Source of the DNA: Streptomyces sp. NBC_01689
GTDB lineage: Bacteria > Actinomycetota > Actinomycetes > Streptomycetales > Streptomycetaceae
Length of the DNA: 64,000 nt
NCBI RefSeq assembly: GCF_036250675.1
Contig: NZ_CP109592.1
Location: 6,262,001 to 6,326,000 of the forward strand
Reading direction: 5' to 3'
The position numbers and the translations under genes are program-made. A model generated the notes under the pieces. That model was not told the DNA's origin, did not search any database, and saw only the letters and a program-made list of their open reading frames with translations. Shown in pieces: positions 34,186-42,412 of this stretch; the stretch's first letter is position 1; each line of letters opens with the position of its first letter.

Positions 34186-34791
34186 ATGAGTGCGTCCCCA
34201 GAGGTACGGAGCCTGCGCGCGGCGGTGTTCGCCGTGCTGTGCGTGCTGCTGGCCGCCGGGGGCCACGGGCTCGCCTCGGGACAGGCTCCGCCGCTGTGGG
34301 CGGACGGTGCCGGATTCCTCGTCGTGTTCGCGGCCGGGTGTCTGCTCGGCGGGCGCGAACGCTCACTCGTCGGGATCGGCGGCGGAATGCTGGCCACCCA
34401 GGCCGGACTCCACGTCGCGTTCGAGGCGGCCGCCCGGCCACGGCTGACGATGGACATGCACGGCATGCCCATGGCCTCCTCGCACGCGCACGCCATGGCT
34501 TCGCACGCGATGACCCCGCACGCCACGGCGGCCCACGTGGTGGCCGCCGCACTGGCCACCTGGTGGCTGCGGCGAGGTGAGGCGGCGTTCTGGTGCCTGC
34601 TGCGCCGGGCCGTCGCGCTGGTGCCGGGGCTGGCCGCCTGGTGGCGGGTGCGGACGGGACCGCCGTCCGGCCCCGTCCGGCCGGACGCGATCCGCTCCCA
34701 CTCCGCCGCGTCCGGGCCGATCCGGCAGGTCCTGCTGCGGCACGCGGTCTCCCGCCGGGGACCACCCCCGGGGCTGTCGTACGCGCCCTGA
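34186..34791 (+). CDS. Membrane protein with His/Met-rich loop
   Basis: 201 residues, ATG at 34186. Three or four hydrophobic helices at the N-terminal side (AAVFAVLCVLLAAGGHGLASGQAPPLW, GFLVVFAAGCLLGG, VGIGGGMLATQAGLHVAF) and one after the loop (AAHVVAAALATWWLRRGEAAFW). The loop between them, about residues 85-115, is packed with His and Met (DMHGMPMASSHAHAMASHAMTPHA), a likely Cu(I)/Cu(II)-binding segment. It is homologous by eye to the protein at 35790, which has the same start (RAAVFAV.CVLLA..GH...SG..PP) and the same GER motifs. It lies 30 bases before a YcnI-type copper protein, which supports a copper role. Confidence 0.8.
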   Translation: MSASPEVRSLRAAVFAVLCVLLAAGGHGLASGQAPPLWADGAGFLVVFAAGCLLGGRERSLVGIGGGMLATQAGLHVAFEAAARPRLTMDMHGMPMASSHAHAMASHAMTPHATAAHVVAAALATWWLRRGEAAFWCLLRRAVALVPGLAAWWRVRTGPPSGPVRPDAIRSHSAASGPIRQVLLRHAVSRRGPPPGLSYAP

Positions 34792-34821
34792 CACCCTTTC
34801 CACCAGTACGGAGTCCCCCTG

Positions 34822-35613
34822 ATGTCCCCGATACGCACCACCCTGCGCCGCGCCGGTGTCGTCACCGCCCTCACCGCGGCCGGGATCCTGGCCGCCGCCG
34901 GTGCCGCCTCCGCGCACGTGACCGTCCATCCCGAGAGCTACGCCAAGGGAGCCACGGACGGTGTCCTGACCTTCCGCGTCCCCAACGAGGAGGACACCGC
35001 CAGCACCACGAAGGTGCAGGTCTTCCTCCCGACGGACCACCCGGTCCTCGGCGTCCTCGTCACCCCCCAGAACGGCTGGACGGCCAAGGTGACGACCACG
35101 AAGCTCAAGTCCCCCGTCAAGACCGACGACGGCACCATCACCGAGGCCGTCTCGGAGATCACCTGGACCGGCGGCCGGATCCGGCACGGCCAGTTCCAGG
35201 ACTTCGACGTCGCCTTCGGACAACTGCCCGATGACACTGGTCAGTTGGCGTTCAAGACGCTGCAGACGTACTCGGACGGCAATGTCGCCCGCTGGATCGA
35301 GGAGACGTCGAAGGGCGGGGAGGAGCCGGAGAACCCGGCACCGGTGCTCGCCCTCACCGCCAAGGCGGCGGACGGCGGCAGTTCCGACTCCGGCTCCGAC
35401 GCCGGCTCGTCCACCGCATCGGGCTCGGGTTCGGACTCGGGCTCGGACACCTCGTCGGCGTCGAGCTCGGCTCCGGCCCAGGCGGCCGGGAGCTCGGCGT
35501 CGAGCAGTGACTCCACCGCGCGAGGCCTGGGCATCGCCGGGCTGGTCGTGGGCTTCCTCGGCCTGGGCGCGGCGGCGTTCACCCTCGTCCGCGGCCGCAA
35601 CACCGGTTCGTAG
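34822..35613 (+). CDS. YcnI-family (DUF1775) copper-binding protein
   Basis: 263 residues. A cleavable signal peptide ends ASA so that the mature chain starts with His32, the single-histidine copper ligand of YcnI proteins. The domain then reads HVTVHPESYAKGATDGVLTFRVPNEEDTASTTKVQVFLP ... NGWTAKV ... ITWTGGRIRHGQFQDFDVAFGQLP, with the family tryptophans. A Ser/Asp/Gly linker and a membrane helix (LGIAGLVVGFLGLGAAAFTLV) anchor it to the outer face of the cell membrane. Bacillus YcnI binds Cu(II) and sits in a copper-uptake operon. Here it is flanked by two related His/Met-rich membrane proteins. Confidence 0.92.
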   Translation: MSPIRTTLRRAGVVTALTAAGILAAAGAASAHVTVHPESYAKGATDGVLTFRVPNEEDTASTTKVQVFLPTDHPVLGVLVTPQNGWTAKVTTTKLKSPVKTDDGTITEAVSEITWTGGRIRHGQFQDFDVAFGQLPDDTGQLAFKTLQTYSDGNVARWIEETSKGGEEPENPAPVLALTAKAADGGSSDSGSDAGSSTASGSGSDSGSDTSSASSSAPAQAAGSSASSSDSTARGLGIAGLVVGFLGLGAAAFTLVRGRNTGS

Positions 35614-35789
35614 CCCCGGCGGACGAGCCTTCCGTCGCTCCGCCCGCCGCGGCAGGCCGTGGGCGGGGCGACGGAACTCCCGCGACGACCGGGACCATCG
35701 CGCGCGTCGGGTTCGCGGGTGAGCGGGACGCGGGAATTTTCCGTACCCCTCCGTGACGACCGGTGCCCGGATGCGAGGATGAGGCCGCC

Positions 35790-36488
35790 ATGACTGCTGG
35801 GTGGTGTTCTCGCACGGTACGGGCCGCGGTCTTCGCTGTCGTCTGTGTGCTGCTCGCCGGCCTGGGACACGTGATGATGTCCGGCGCCGAGCCGCCCCCG
35901 TGGGTCCTCGGCTTCTCGATCGTGCTGATCGGCGGCGCGGGGTGGGGACTGGCCGGCCGGGAGCGCGGGCTGCCCCTGATCGTGACCGCGGTGACGGCCG
36001 CTCAGGCGGCCCTCCACGCGGCGTTCTCACTAGCCCAGGCCTCGGCCTCCGTCCCGCCTGCCACGGGCGGTTCGGCCATGGACAGCCCGGGCATGGGCGC
36101 CATGTTCGCCGGAGACATGTCCTCCGGGGCCATGCCGATGGGACCGGATCACCTGGACTCGATGAGCATGGGGGCCATGCCGGGCATGGCACCCATGGGC
36201 GACATGGCGGGTGGGGTCTCCTCGCTCGGCATGCTCGCCGCCCATCTGCTGGCCGCCCTGCTCTGCGGCCTCTGGCTGGCACACGGGGAACGCGCCGCCT
36301 TCCGTGTCCTGCGGGCCCTCGCGACCCGGCTGGCCGCCCCGCTGCGTCTGCTCCTCGCGCTGCCCGTCCCGGTGGGTTGTCGCCTTCCGCGACCGCGCCG
36401 TCCTCGCCCGGTGCGCGCTCCACGCCTGCTTCTTCTCGTCCACGCGATCACCTCTCGGGGTCCGCCCGTCGGGACCGCTGTCGTCTGA
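35790..36488 (+). CDS. Membrane protein with Met/Gly-rich loop, paralogue of 34186 gene
   Basis: 232 residues; ATG at 35790. Same layout as the protein at 34186: N-terminal helices (AAVFAVVCVLLAGLGHVMMSG, LGFSIVLIGGAGWGLAGRERG, IVTAVTAAQAALHAAFSLAQA), a loop at about 90-150 rich in Met, Gly, Asp and Ser (MDSPGMGAMFAGDMSSGAM, GPDHLDSMSMGAMPGMAPMGDM), one more helix (MLAAHLLAALLCGLWLAHGERAAF) and a basic Pro/Arg C-terminus. Methionine-rich loops bind Cu(I). The two paralogues differ in loop chemistry, His-rich in one and Met-rich in the other. It is 177 bases downstream of the YcnI gene. Confidence 0.8.
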   Translation: MTAGWCSRTVRAAVFAVVCVLLAGLGHVMMSGAEPPPWVLGFSIVLIGGAGWGLAGRERGLPLIVTAVTAAQAALHAAFSLAQASASVPPATGGSAMDSPGMGAMFAGDMSSGAMPMGPDHLDSMSMGAMPGMAPMGDMAGGVSSLGMLAAHLLAALLCGLWLAHGERAAFRVLRALATRLAAPLRLLLALPVPVGCRLPRPRRPRPVRAPRLLLLVHAITSRGPPVGTAVV

Positions 36489-36626
36489 CGACAGCCGGTA
36501 TCCCGGGGCGCGCACCGTGGGCCCCGGGCCCGGCCGTGCCTTTGCGCGCGGCCGTCCCCTCACCGGACCCCCGCGGGTCTCCGCGCGCCGAGGTCCGGAT
36601 CCCGGACGATCCCAGAAGGACACCAG

Positions 36627-37220
36627 GTGACCACTCCTGCCCTGCCCACCTCACGTGACGCCTCGCTGACGGCCTGGGCGATGGCCGCCCGCGGCGGCGA
36701 CCCCGAAGCCGTGGACCGGTTCGTCCGCGCCCTCCAACGGGACGTACACCGCTACGTCGCCTATCTCGGCGCGGACCCCCAGACCGCCGACGACCTGGCT
36801 CAGGACACGTTCCTGCGCGCCCTCGGCAGCCTGCACCGATTCGAGGGCCGTTCCTCGGCCCGCGCCTGGCTGCTGGCCATCGCGCGCCGTGCCGTGATCG
36901 ACAGCTTCCGGAGCGCGGCCGCCCGGCCCCGGCCGGCCGACTTCGACGACTGGCAGCTCGCGGTCGAACGCGCCCAGCCACGCGGTCTGCCGGGCTTCGA
37001 CGACGGCATCGCGCTCGACGACCTGCTGGCCGGACTCCCCGTCGAGCGGCGAGAGGCCTTCGTGCTGACCCAGCTCTTGGGACTGCCCTACGCGGAGGCT
37101 GCCGCGGTGAGCGACTGCCCGGTCGGCACGGTCCGCTCACGTGTGGCCCGTGCGCGTACGTCGCTCATCGCCTCCCTGTCCGAGGCCGAACGCTGCGGGC
37201 CGGTCGACGCGGCGGCCTGA
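36627..37220 (+). CDS. ECF-family RNA polymerase sigma factor
   Basis: 197 residues from a GTG at 36627 with AGAAGGA upstream. Sigma-2 region (about 20-90) contains HRYVAYLGADPQTADDLAQDTFLRALGSLHRFEGRSSARAWLLAIARRAVID; sigma-4 region (about 125-180) contains LDDLLAGLPVERREAFVLTQLLGLPYAEAAAVSDCPVGTVRSRVARARTSL. No linker or region 3, so it is a true ECF sigma. No anti-sigma gene lies next to it, although the upstream membrane protein could be one in a loose sense. Co-orientation with the YcnI group suggests, without proving, a role in metal or envelope stress. Confidence 0.9.
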   Translation: MTTPALPTSRDASLTAWAMAARGGDPEAVDRFVRALQRDVHRYVAYLGADPQTADDLAQDTFLRALGSLHRFEGRSSARAWLLAIARRAVIDSFRSAAARPRPADFDDWQLAVERAQPRGLPGFDDGIALDDLLAGLPVERREAFVLTQLLGLPYAEAAAVSDCPVGTVRSRVARARTSLIASLSEAERCGPVDAAA

Positions 37221-37351
37221 CGGGACGGTTCGCCCGACACGGCGGCCTGACGGCAATGGGCGTCACCGGACGGTGGGGCCTGCGGCGTGCGGGCCGCCGT
37301 GAGCCGATGCCAGGGAGACCGGCACGGTGCTCCGAGACAGGAGAGGAGCGC

Positions 37352-37387
37352 GGAGACCGGAAGGAGCGTGGAGACCGGAAGGAGCGT
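37352..37387 (+). repeat. 18-bp tandem duplication
   Basis: GGAGACCGGAAGGAGCGT occurs at 37352-37369 and again at 37370-37387, directly before the terminator hairpin. Confidence 0.85.
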
Positions 37388-37420
37388 GGCCCCGGCCGCC
37401 TGGGGGCGGGCCGGGGCCAC
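37386..37420. terminator. Bidirectional terminator
   Basis: Perfect 12-bp stem, GTGGCCCCGGCC at 37386-37397 and its complement at 37409-37420, 11-nt loop, between the convergent sigma-factor and thioester-protein genes. Confidence 0.8.
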
Positions 37421-37504
37421 GAGCTCACGAGGGCGCGGCGTTCGTGGTCACTCACTGTTGAGTTGCCAAGGTGCGGTGCCGCTCGGCGCCGGTCCGGCGC
37501 CCGG

Positions 37505-38929
37505 TCAGTTCCGCGTCTCCTTCTGGCGGAGAAGGAACACGACACCTCCGCCGAGGACGACCAGCGCGATGGCCGTGCCCGCGATGATCGGGGTCGCGGC
37601 GGAGCCGCCCGTCTCGGCGAGGTCGGTGTCTCCGGCGGAGGTGGCGTCCGCCACGGCCGGGCTGGGCTCACCCACGGTCTGGGTCGTGATGTCGCTCGTG
37701 CTGCCCTGCGTCTTGCAGTCGAACATGCCGGTGAACCGCTTCTCGAAGCCGTTCGCGCCCGTGACCGTGAAGGCGTATGACTGGTCCTCCCGCAGGGGGA
37801 CCGTCACCTTCACCGACTCGCCGGCCGGGACGGTGTGCTCGGCGTCCATCAACTCGAAGGTGAACGGCGCGTCGCCCGCGTTGGCCACCGAGACGTCCAC
37901 ACCGCCCTCGGCACAGTTCTTCTCGGCGGAGAGCGCGGGTATCGCACCCTCGGCGGCCCAGGCGGCCGTCGCCGTCGCGGACACCGTCGACTCGCTGGAG
38001 CCGGCCAGGATCTGGGTCTGGCTGCGGGTCTCCGAGGCGAAGGCCCGTCCGACGGGAACGGTCGTCGACGCCTGCACGGTCAGGGCCGCCGAGCCGTCGG
38101 TGGCGTCCTCCGGCACGTCGAAGTAGAGACGGCTGCCGTCGGCCGCGGAGGTGACCGGCCTGCCGTCCTTGCCGACGACCTTCACCCCGCTCGCGAAGGC
38201 GTCCGCGGGCGGGGTCACCGTCACGCTGTCCGCGTCGGTGTGCACCGTGACCGGGCCCACGCGCTCGCCGGCGTGACCCGAGACCGCGGGCGGATCGAGG
38301 GTCAGCGAGGCCCTGGGTTCCGGCATGTTCCGTGCGCTCTTCTGAAGATAGTCCGCGAGCTTCTCCGCCTGCGGGTCCACCGCGTCCACGTCGGCGCCGT
38401 CCGAATACCGCCAGATGGCCACCTGCGTGCCGGCCGCGGCGTCCTGCTCGGTGAGGCCGCGCGCCCCGGCCTTCTCGGCCAGCGCGGCCAGGTCGTTCAC
38501 CTGCGGGTAGGAGTGCTGCAGGATCCAGCGGATCCGGCCCGCGTCCTTGTTGCCGTTCAGCGACGTGCCGCTCCAGGACGTCTCCTGGTACTTGGCGTCC
38601 CGCTGGGTCGGGTTGTGGAGATCGATGCAGTAGGTCTGCAGCATGCCGCCGTCGTCCACGGACATCTCGAACAGACCGGCGGACACCTGCTGGTCCTGGC
38701 CGTTGTCATGGATCACCGCGGACCCGTAGGTCTTCAGACCGGTGATGGTCGCCGTCGCGCCGCCCTGACTCCGTGGAGCGTCGTCCGCGGCGGCCGTGCC
38801 CGCGGTGACCATCGTCGCGGCGGCGACGAGTCCGGACACCACAGCCACGGCGGCGAGCCGGCCGGCCCCTCGTCTGCGCGCTACCGCCGACGCGGACGCC
38901 GCAGAGAACGCAGAGAGCGCAGAAAACAC
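37505..38929 (-). CDS. Cys-Gln thioester surface protein with LAETG anchor
   Basis: 474 residues from a GTG at 38929 preceded by AAGGGGA; the frame is open 41 codons further but without signal-like sequence. Signal peptide ends near AGTAAADD. A thioester (TQXA-type) domain follows: Cys101 in QTYCIDLHNPTQ and Gln169 in AAGTQVAIWRYSDG should form the internal thioester bond that lets such proteins bind covalently to amines on surfaces or hosts. Then come Ig-like beta repeats (PPAVSGHAGERVGPVTV, KNCAEGGVDVSVANAGDAPFTFELMD), a Thr/Ala wall-spanning part, sorting signal LAETG (437-441), a membrane helix and basic tail RQKETRN. The anchor suits class E sortase, the same type as the long chaplin. 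Confidence 0.88.
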   Translation of the reverse strand: MFSALSAFSAASASAVARRRGAGRLAAVAVVSGLVAAATMVTAGTAAADDAPRSQGGATATITGLKTYGSAVIHDNGQDQQVSAGLFEMSVDDGGMLQTYCIDLHNPTQRDAKYQETSWSGTSLNGNKDAGRIRWILQHSYPQVNDLAALAEKAGARGLTEQDAAAGTQVAIWRYSDGADVDAVDPQAEKLADYLQKSARNMPEPRASLTLDPPAVSGHAGERVGPVTVHTDADSVTVTPPADAFASGVKVVGKDGRPVTSAADGSRLYFDVPEDATDGSAALTVQASTTVPVGRAFASETRSQTQILAGSSESTVSATATAAWAAEGAIPALSAEKNCAEGGVDVSVANAGDAPFTFELMDAEHTVPAGESVKVTVPLREDQSYAFTVTGANGFEKRFTGMFDCKTQGSTSDITTQTVGEPSPAVADATSAGDTDLAETGGSAATPIIAGTAIALVVLGGGVVFLLRQKETRN

Positions 38930-39277
38930 AGAATTCCCCTTCGCGCAGGACCCGTTGACATGGGGGACGGTCCCGCCAGCAGAATCAGAAGCCCCGTGAG
39001 CTATGCCCGGCATCCTAAGGACGCGGCGCACCACGCTCCCCAGGCATTCCATCCGATATCCGATCCGACTCGGAATCGTTATCGGTCGGCAAGGCTGTGA
39101 GCTGCGCTTATCGACAGATCCATGGCCGATGTCGGGGCGATTCCCCGCGAAGAGTGTCCATGTATGCGTCGATAAGCCATAGCTTGATGGAGCCGGTTGG
39201 TCACCTTGGGTGATCAGGGGTGCCGTCGTCGTTGTCCACCGCCCGGACGCGTACGCGACGGTCGTCTCCGGCCCGGC
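38930..39277. other. Upstream region of thioester protein
   Basis: 348 bases between the thioester-protein start and the ssb stop. It is unusually A+T-rich for this genome (for example ATCGTTATCGG near 39075) and should contain the promoter. It also carries a 20-bp inverted repeat (39106-39177). No gene seen. Confidence 0.6.
39106..39177. repeat. Long inverted repeat with 20-bp arms
   Basis: GCTTATCGAC at 39106-39115 is matched by GTCGATAAGC at 39168-39177 exactly. Extending to 20-bp arms (39106-39125, 39158-39177) keeps 17 of 20 pairs. The 32-bp centre has a small GGGGCGA/TTCCCC-type palindrome. Confidence 0.75.
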
Positions 39278-39745
39278 TCAGGTCACTCCGGCCGGCTCGG
39301 CCCTGCGGGAGGACGCGGCCTCGGACGGACTCCCCGGCTCCGTCTCCCAGTTGGGCTCGGTCCGTGGAGCCGACGGTGTGTCACCTTCCTTGTGCGGGCG
39401 TCGGAAGGCGGATGTTCCGCGGGAGAGGTCGTGACCGATCGCCACCGCGTCGATGTCCGCCGACGTCCAGCTCTGCCCCTCGCGCACCTCGGTGCGGACC
39501 TTCAGCCGGCCCTGCACGATGACGGGATCGCCCACCGACAGGGACGCTCCCACGTTGGTGGCGAGCGCTCGATTGGCCCACACGGTGAAGAAGTTGGTGT
39601 GCCCGTCCGCCCACGCGCTCTTCTCGCGGTCCCAGTACCGCGCCGTCACCGCGAGGCGGAACCTCGCCGAGGCCCCGTTCGCCAGCTCTCGGTACACCGG
39701 CTGCGTCGCCACGTTGCCCACCGCGCAGACCATCGTCTCGTTCAT
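39278..39745 (-). CDS. Single-stranded DNA-binding protein (second SSB)
   Basis: 155 residues; ATG at 39745. One OB-fold: NETMVCAVGNVATQPVYRELANGASARFRLAVTARYWDREKSAWADGHTNFFTVWANRALATNVGASLSVGDPVIVQGRLKVRTE, with the aromatic residues that stack on DNA bases. The C-terminal part is short, charged and ends AEPAGVT, without the acidic DDDIPF-type tip used by the main replicative SSB to recruit partners. Streptomyces has a second SSB (SsbB) involved in chromosome segregation during sporulation; this gene fits that type by lacking the tip. The upstream region has DnaA-box-like sites. Confidence 0.88.
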   Translation of the reverse strand: MNETMVCAVGNVATQPVYRELANGASARFRLAVTARYWDREKSAWADGHTNFFTVWANRALATNVGASLSVGDPVIVQGRLKVRTEVREGQSWTSADIDAVAIGHDLSRGTSAFRRPHKEGDTPSAPRTEPNWETEPGSPSEAASSRRAEPAGVT

Positions 39746-39867
39746 GCCCGGACCCCTCTCCCGTACGGCTGCGTCTGTCCCGGCGATCGCATGCCGTGCG
39801 ATCGCCGCGGATCCAGACTGCCTCCGCCGGGGCGGAGCCCGCTGAGCGCTGTGCACGGCCCGAGGGT

Positions 39868-39981
39868 TGTGGACAACCGCGTCACCCCTGGGAGTGAGGC
39901 GCCGCCGGCCGCGCGCCCAGGCGGCCGCCGCCACGCTGTGGACAGGCGGCGGCCCGCGAGCAAGCGACGCCGTGTGGACAG
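39868..39981 (-). promoter_or_regulatory. DnaA-box-like sites upstream of ssb
   Basis: The complement of the Streptomyces DnaA box TTGTCCACA is TGTGGACAA. It occurs perfectly at 39868-39876, and with one mismatch (TGTGGACAG) at 39937-39945 and 39973-39981. The last two fall inside the minisatellite, 36 bases apart, two repeat periods. Confidence 0.55.
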
Positions 39982-40054
39982 ACAGTGGCCCACAGGCAGG
40001 CGGCGGCCCACAGGCAGGCGGCGGCCCGCGGACGGGCGGCGGCTCGCGGGCAGG
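39929..40054. repeat. 18-bp minisatellite, seven units
   Basis: Seven 18-base units begin at 39929, 39947, 39965, 39983, 40001, 40019 and 40037. The best consensus is CGGCGGCCCACAGGCAGG; units alternate between GTGGACAG-like and CCCACAGG/CCCGCG-like centres. Confidence 0.85.
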
Positions 40055-40096
40055 CGGCTGGAGAGGGATCGGCGTTCCGTCACCGGACGGCCAAGG

Positions 40097-42412
40097 TCAG
40101 CCGACCGATGCCCCCGTGACCCGCCCGAACTGCTCCCGTACCTCCCGATACCGCAGCAACTCCGCGGCCACCGGATCCAGGACCCGCGCCCTCCCGCACC
40201 CGGCGGCCGCCTCCCGCAACCGCCGTTCCGCGTCGAGCCCGTACCGCCGGGCCGGCCCGCGCGCCGCCAGTCTGCTGCTCCACTCGACGGCCGGACCACC
40301 GATGATGCCCGCCACCATCAACAGCACCGGCACCCAGAGGTTCGGCGCCACGACCCCGACGATCTGCGCCAGCAGCCACAGCCCGCCGACGATCTGAAGA
40401 AGGGTCATCGACGCCTGGGCGAGCACGGCGACCGGCCACCAGCCCGGCCGGGGCGGCCGCCCCGCCGGTGTCGCGGCCCGCGTGGCCATCTCGTCCAGGG
40501 CTTCCGGCAGCCCCTGGGCACCGCGTACGGCCGCCTCCCGCACCGCCATCGCCCAGGGCGCCGGCAGGCCGCGGGCCGCCCGGTCCGCCACCGTACGGAC
40601 CGCCTGTTCGACCCGCTGGCGGGCCGTGGCCTCCTCGTCGGCGGGCACGCGCAGCGCGTGCCGTCCGGTCGGTGGGTCGCGCCGGTCCTGGCACCAGTGC
40701 CACAGCCGCAACCAGGGCGTGCCGCAGGCGCGGTTGGCGTTGCGGCGCCAGGCGCGCTCGGCCGCCTGGCCCGCCGCGGTGGCGCCCACCGCGTCCGCGA
40801 GCCGGTCCGAGAACTCGTCGCGCGCCTCCTCGCTGAGCCCCGTGCGCCCGCCGGCCGCGTACACGGGCCGCAGCCGAGCGGCGGCCGCGTCGAGGTCGGC
40901 CGAGATCCGTCGGGCGGCGGCGCCTCGCTCGGCCACGAACTGACCTAGAGCTTCACGCAGTTCGACGATGCCTTCCCCGGTGAGCGCGGACAGCCCGAGC
41001 ACGGTCGCGCCGGGTTCGCCGTACTCGCCGAGCGCGATCCCGTCCTCGTCGAGCAGTCTGCGCAAGTCGTCGAGGACCAGGTCGGCGGCCTCGCCCGGCA
41101 GCCGGTCGACCTGGTTGAGGACCACGAAGGTGACCTCCGCGTGCCCCGCCATGGGCCGTAGATAGCGCTCATGAAGCATGGCGTCCGCGTACTTCTCGGG
41201 ATCCACGACCCAGATGACCGCGTCGACGAGCGCCAGGATGCGGTCCACGTGTTCGCGGTGCTGGACGGCGGCCGAGTCGTGGTCGGGCAGGTCGACCAGG
41301 ACGAGGCCGTGCAACTGGGCCTCCCCCTCCGGGCTCTGCAGAGGACGCCTGCGCAACCGCCCGGGGATGCCGAGCCGGTCGATGAGCGTCGCCGCGCCGT
41401 CGCTCCAACTGCACGCGATGGGGGCCGCGGTGGTCGGCCTGCGGACACCGGTCTCGGAGATGGCCACCCCGGCCAGTGCGTTGAAGAGCTGCGACTTGCC
41501 GCTGCCGGTGGCCCCGGCGATGGCGACGACGGTGTGCTGCCCGGAGAGCTTGCGCCGCGCGGCCGCCTCGTCCAGGACCTTGCCCGCCTCGGCGAGGGTC
41601 CTGCCGTCGAGACGCGCGCGTGAGAGCCCGACGAGCTCCCGGAGCGCTTCGAGCCGCGAGCGCAGGAGGCCGTCGTACGCGAGCGGGGGCGGTGGGGCCT
41701 GCGCGGCGGTCCTGGCCTCCGGTACCGGGGTTTCCGTGCTGGGCGGGGCCTCGGACGCGCGGCGCGCGATCAGCCCGTCGTCCCAGACGGACTCGGATTC
41801 GGTACGGGAGTCGGCACGGGCGGGGGCGTTGTCGTCCTTCAAGCGCGCGTGCCCCGCGTCGTCCTTCACGCGCGCGTGCCCGCCGTCGTCTCCCACGGGG
41901 GCGTGCGTCGGAGGGCGATCCGCGCGTGGGGGGACGGCGGGGTGACTGCTCCGAGCTGCTCCGGGCGGGGTAGCCGAGTCGCCGGTCTCCTCGCGGGTGC
42001 GTGCGGCGGGCAGGTTCTCGGCTCGCGGGGCTCCGGAGGAGCCGTCGCCCGACGGGCCTCCGTGTGGTTCGGGCACGTCCCCGCCGCGGCCCGTGCGGTC
42101 GCTGCGGTCCGTGTGATCGGCCTGGTCGGCCCGGTCGGTGTGGCCGACTTCTCCCGCATGGTCGGTGTGGTCCGTGGGAACAAGGCGACCCGTGTGACCT
42201 GAGTGACCCGACCGGTCCGAACGATCTCTGTGGTCCGCCCCCTCTCCGTGGCCCGACCGGTCAGTGTCGCCCGACCGATCGGCGTCGCCCGGGCGACCTG
42301 GCCGGCTGGAGCGGTCCGCGCGCTCAGTCCGCTCTGCGGGGTCCGAGTGATCCGTGTGGTCCGAGTGATCCGTGTGGTCCGTGTGGTCTGTGACGGCCGT
42401 CATCGCGGTCAC
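40097..42412 (-). CDS. YfjP-like GTPase with Asp/His/Thr-rich N-terminal repeats
   Basis: 771 residues. Residues 1-110 are low-complexity repeats of DHTDHSD and DRS/DRT units; 110-240 is disordered and charged. The GTPase domain follows: P-loop [13 protein letters not shown] (300-311), Switch I region RRPTTAAP, G3 [10 protein letters not shown]4 LNQVDR, and [10 protein letters not shown]. The C-terminal half is helical with two membrane helices ([46 protein letters not shown]). Membrane-associated GTPases of this YfjP/HflX-like group are common in actinobacteria but lack a fixed role. ATG at 42412 overlaps the upstream GTPase stop (ATGA), so the two are coupled. Confidence 0.87.
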   Translation of the reverse strand: MTAMTAVTDHTDHTDHSDHTDHSDPAERTERADRSSRPGRPGDADRSGDTDRSGHGEGADHRDRSDRSGHSGHTGRLVPTDHTDHAGEVGHTDRADQADHTDRSDRTGRGGDVPEPHGGPSGDGSSGAPRAENLPAARTREETGDSATPPGAARSSHPAVPPRADRPPTHAPVGDDGGHARVKDDAGHARLKDDNAPARADSRTESESVWDDGLIARRASEAPPSTETPVPEARTAAQAPPPPLAYDGLLRSRLEALRELVGLSRARLDGRTLAEAGKVLDEAAARRKLSGQHTVVAIAGATGSGKSQLFNALAGVAISETGVRRPTTAAPIACSWSDGAATLIDRLGIPGRLRRRPLQSPEGEAQLHGLVLVDLPDHDSAAVQHREHVDRILALVDAVIWVVDPEKYADAMLHERYLRPMAGHAEVTFVVLNQVDRLPGEAADLVLDDLRRLLDEDGIALGEYGEPGATVLGLSALTGEGIVELREALGQFVAERGAAARRISADLDAAAARLRPVYAAGGRTGLSEEARDEFSDRLADAVGATAAGQAAERAWRRNANRACGTPWLRLWHWCQDRRDPPTGRHALRVPADEEATARQRVEQAVRTVADRAARGLPAPWAMAVREAAVRGAQGLPEALDEMATRAATPAGRPPRPGWWPVAVLAQASMTLLQIVGGLWLLAQIVGVVAPNLWVPVLLMVAGIIGGPAVEWSSRLAARGPARRYGLDAERRLREAAAGCGRARVLDPVAAELLRYREVREQFGRVTGASVG

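Larger units (their letters stand above)
39746..40096. other. Upstream region of ssb with repeats
   Basis: 351 bases between the GTPase stop and the ssb start, with no gene. It contains three DnaA-box-like sites (39868-39981) and an 18-bp minisatellite (39929-40054). Confidence 0.65.
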
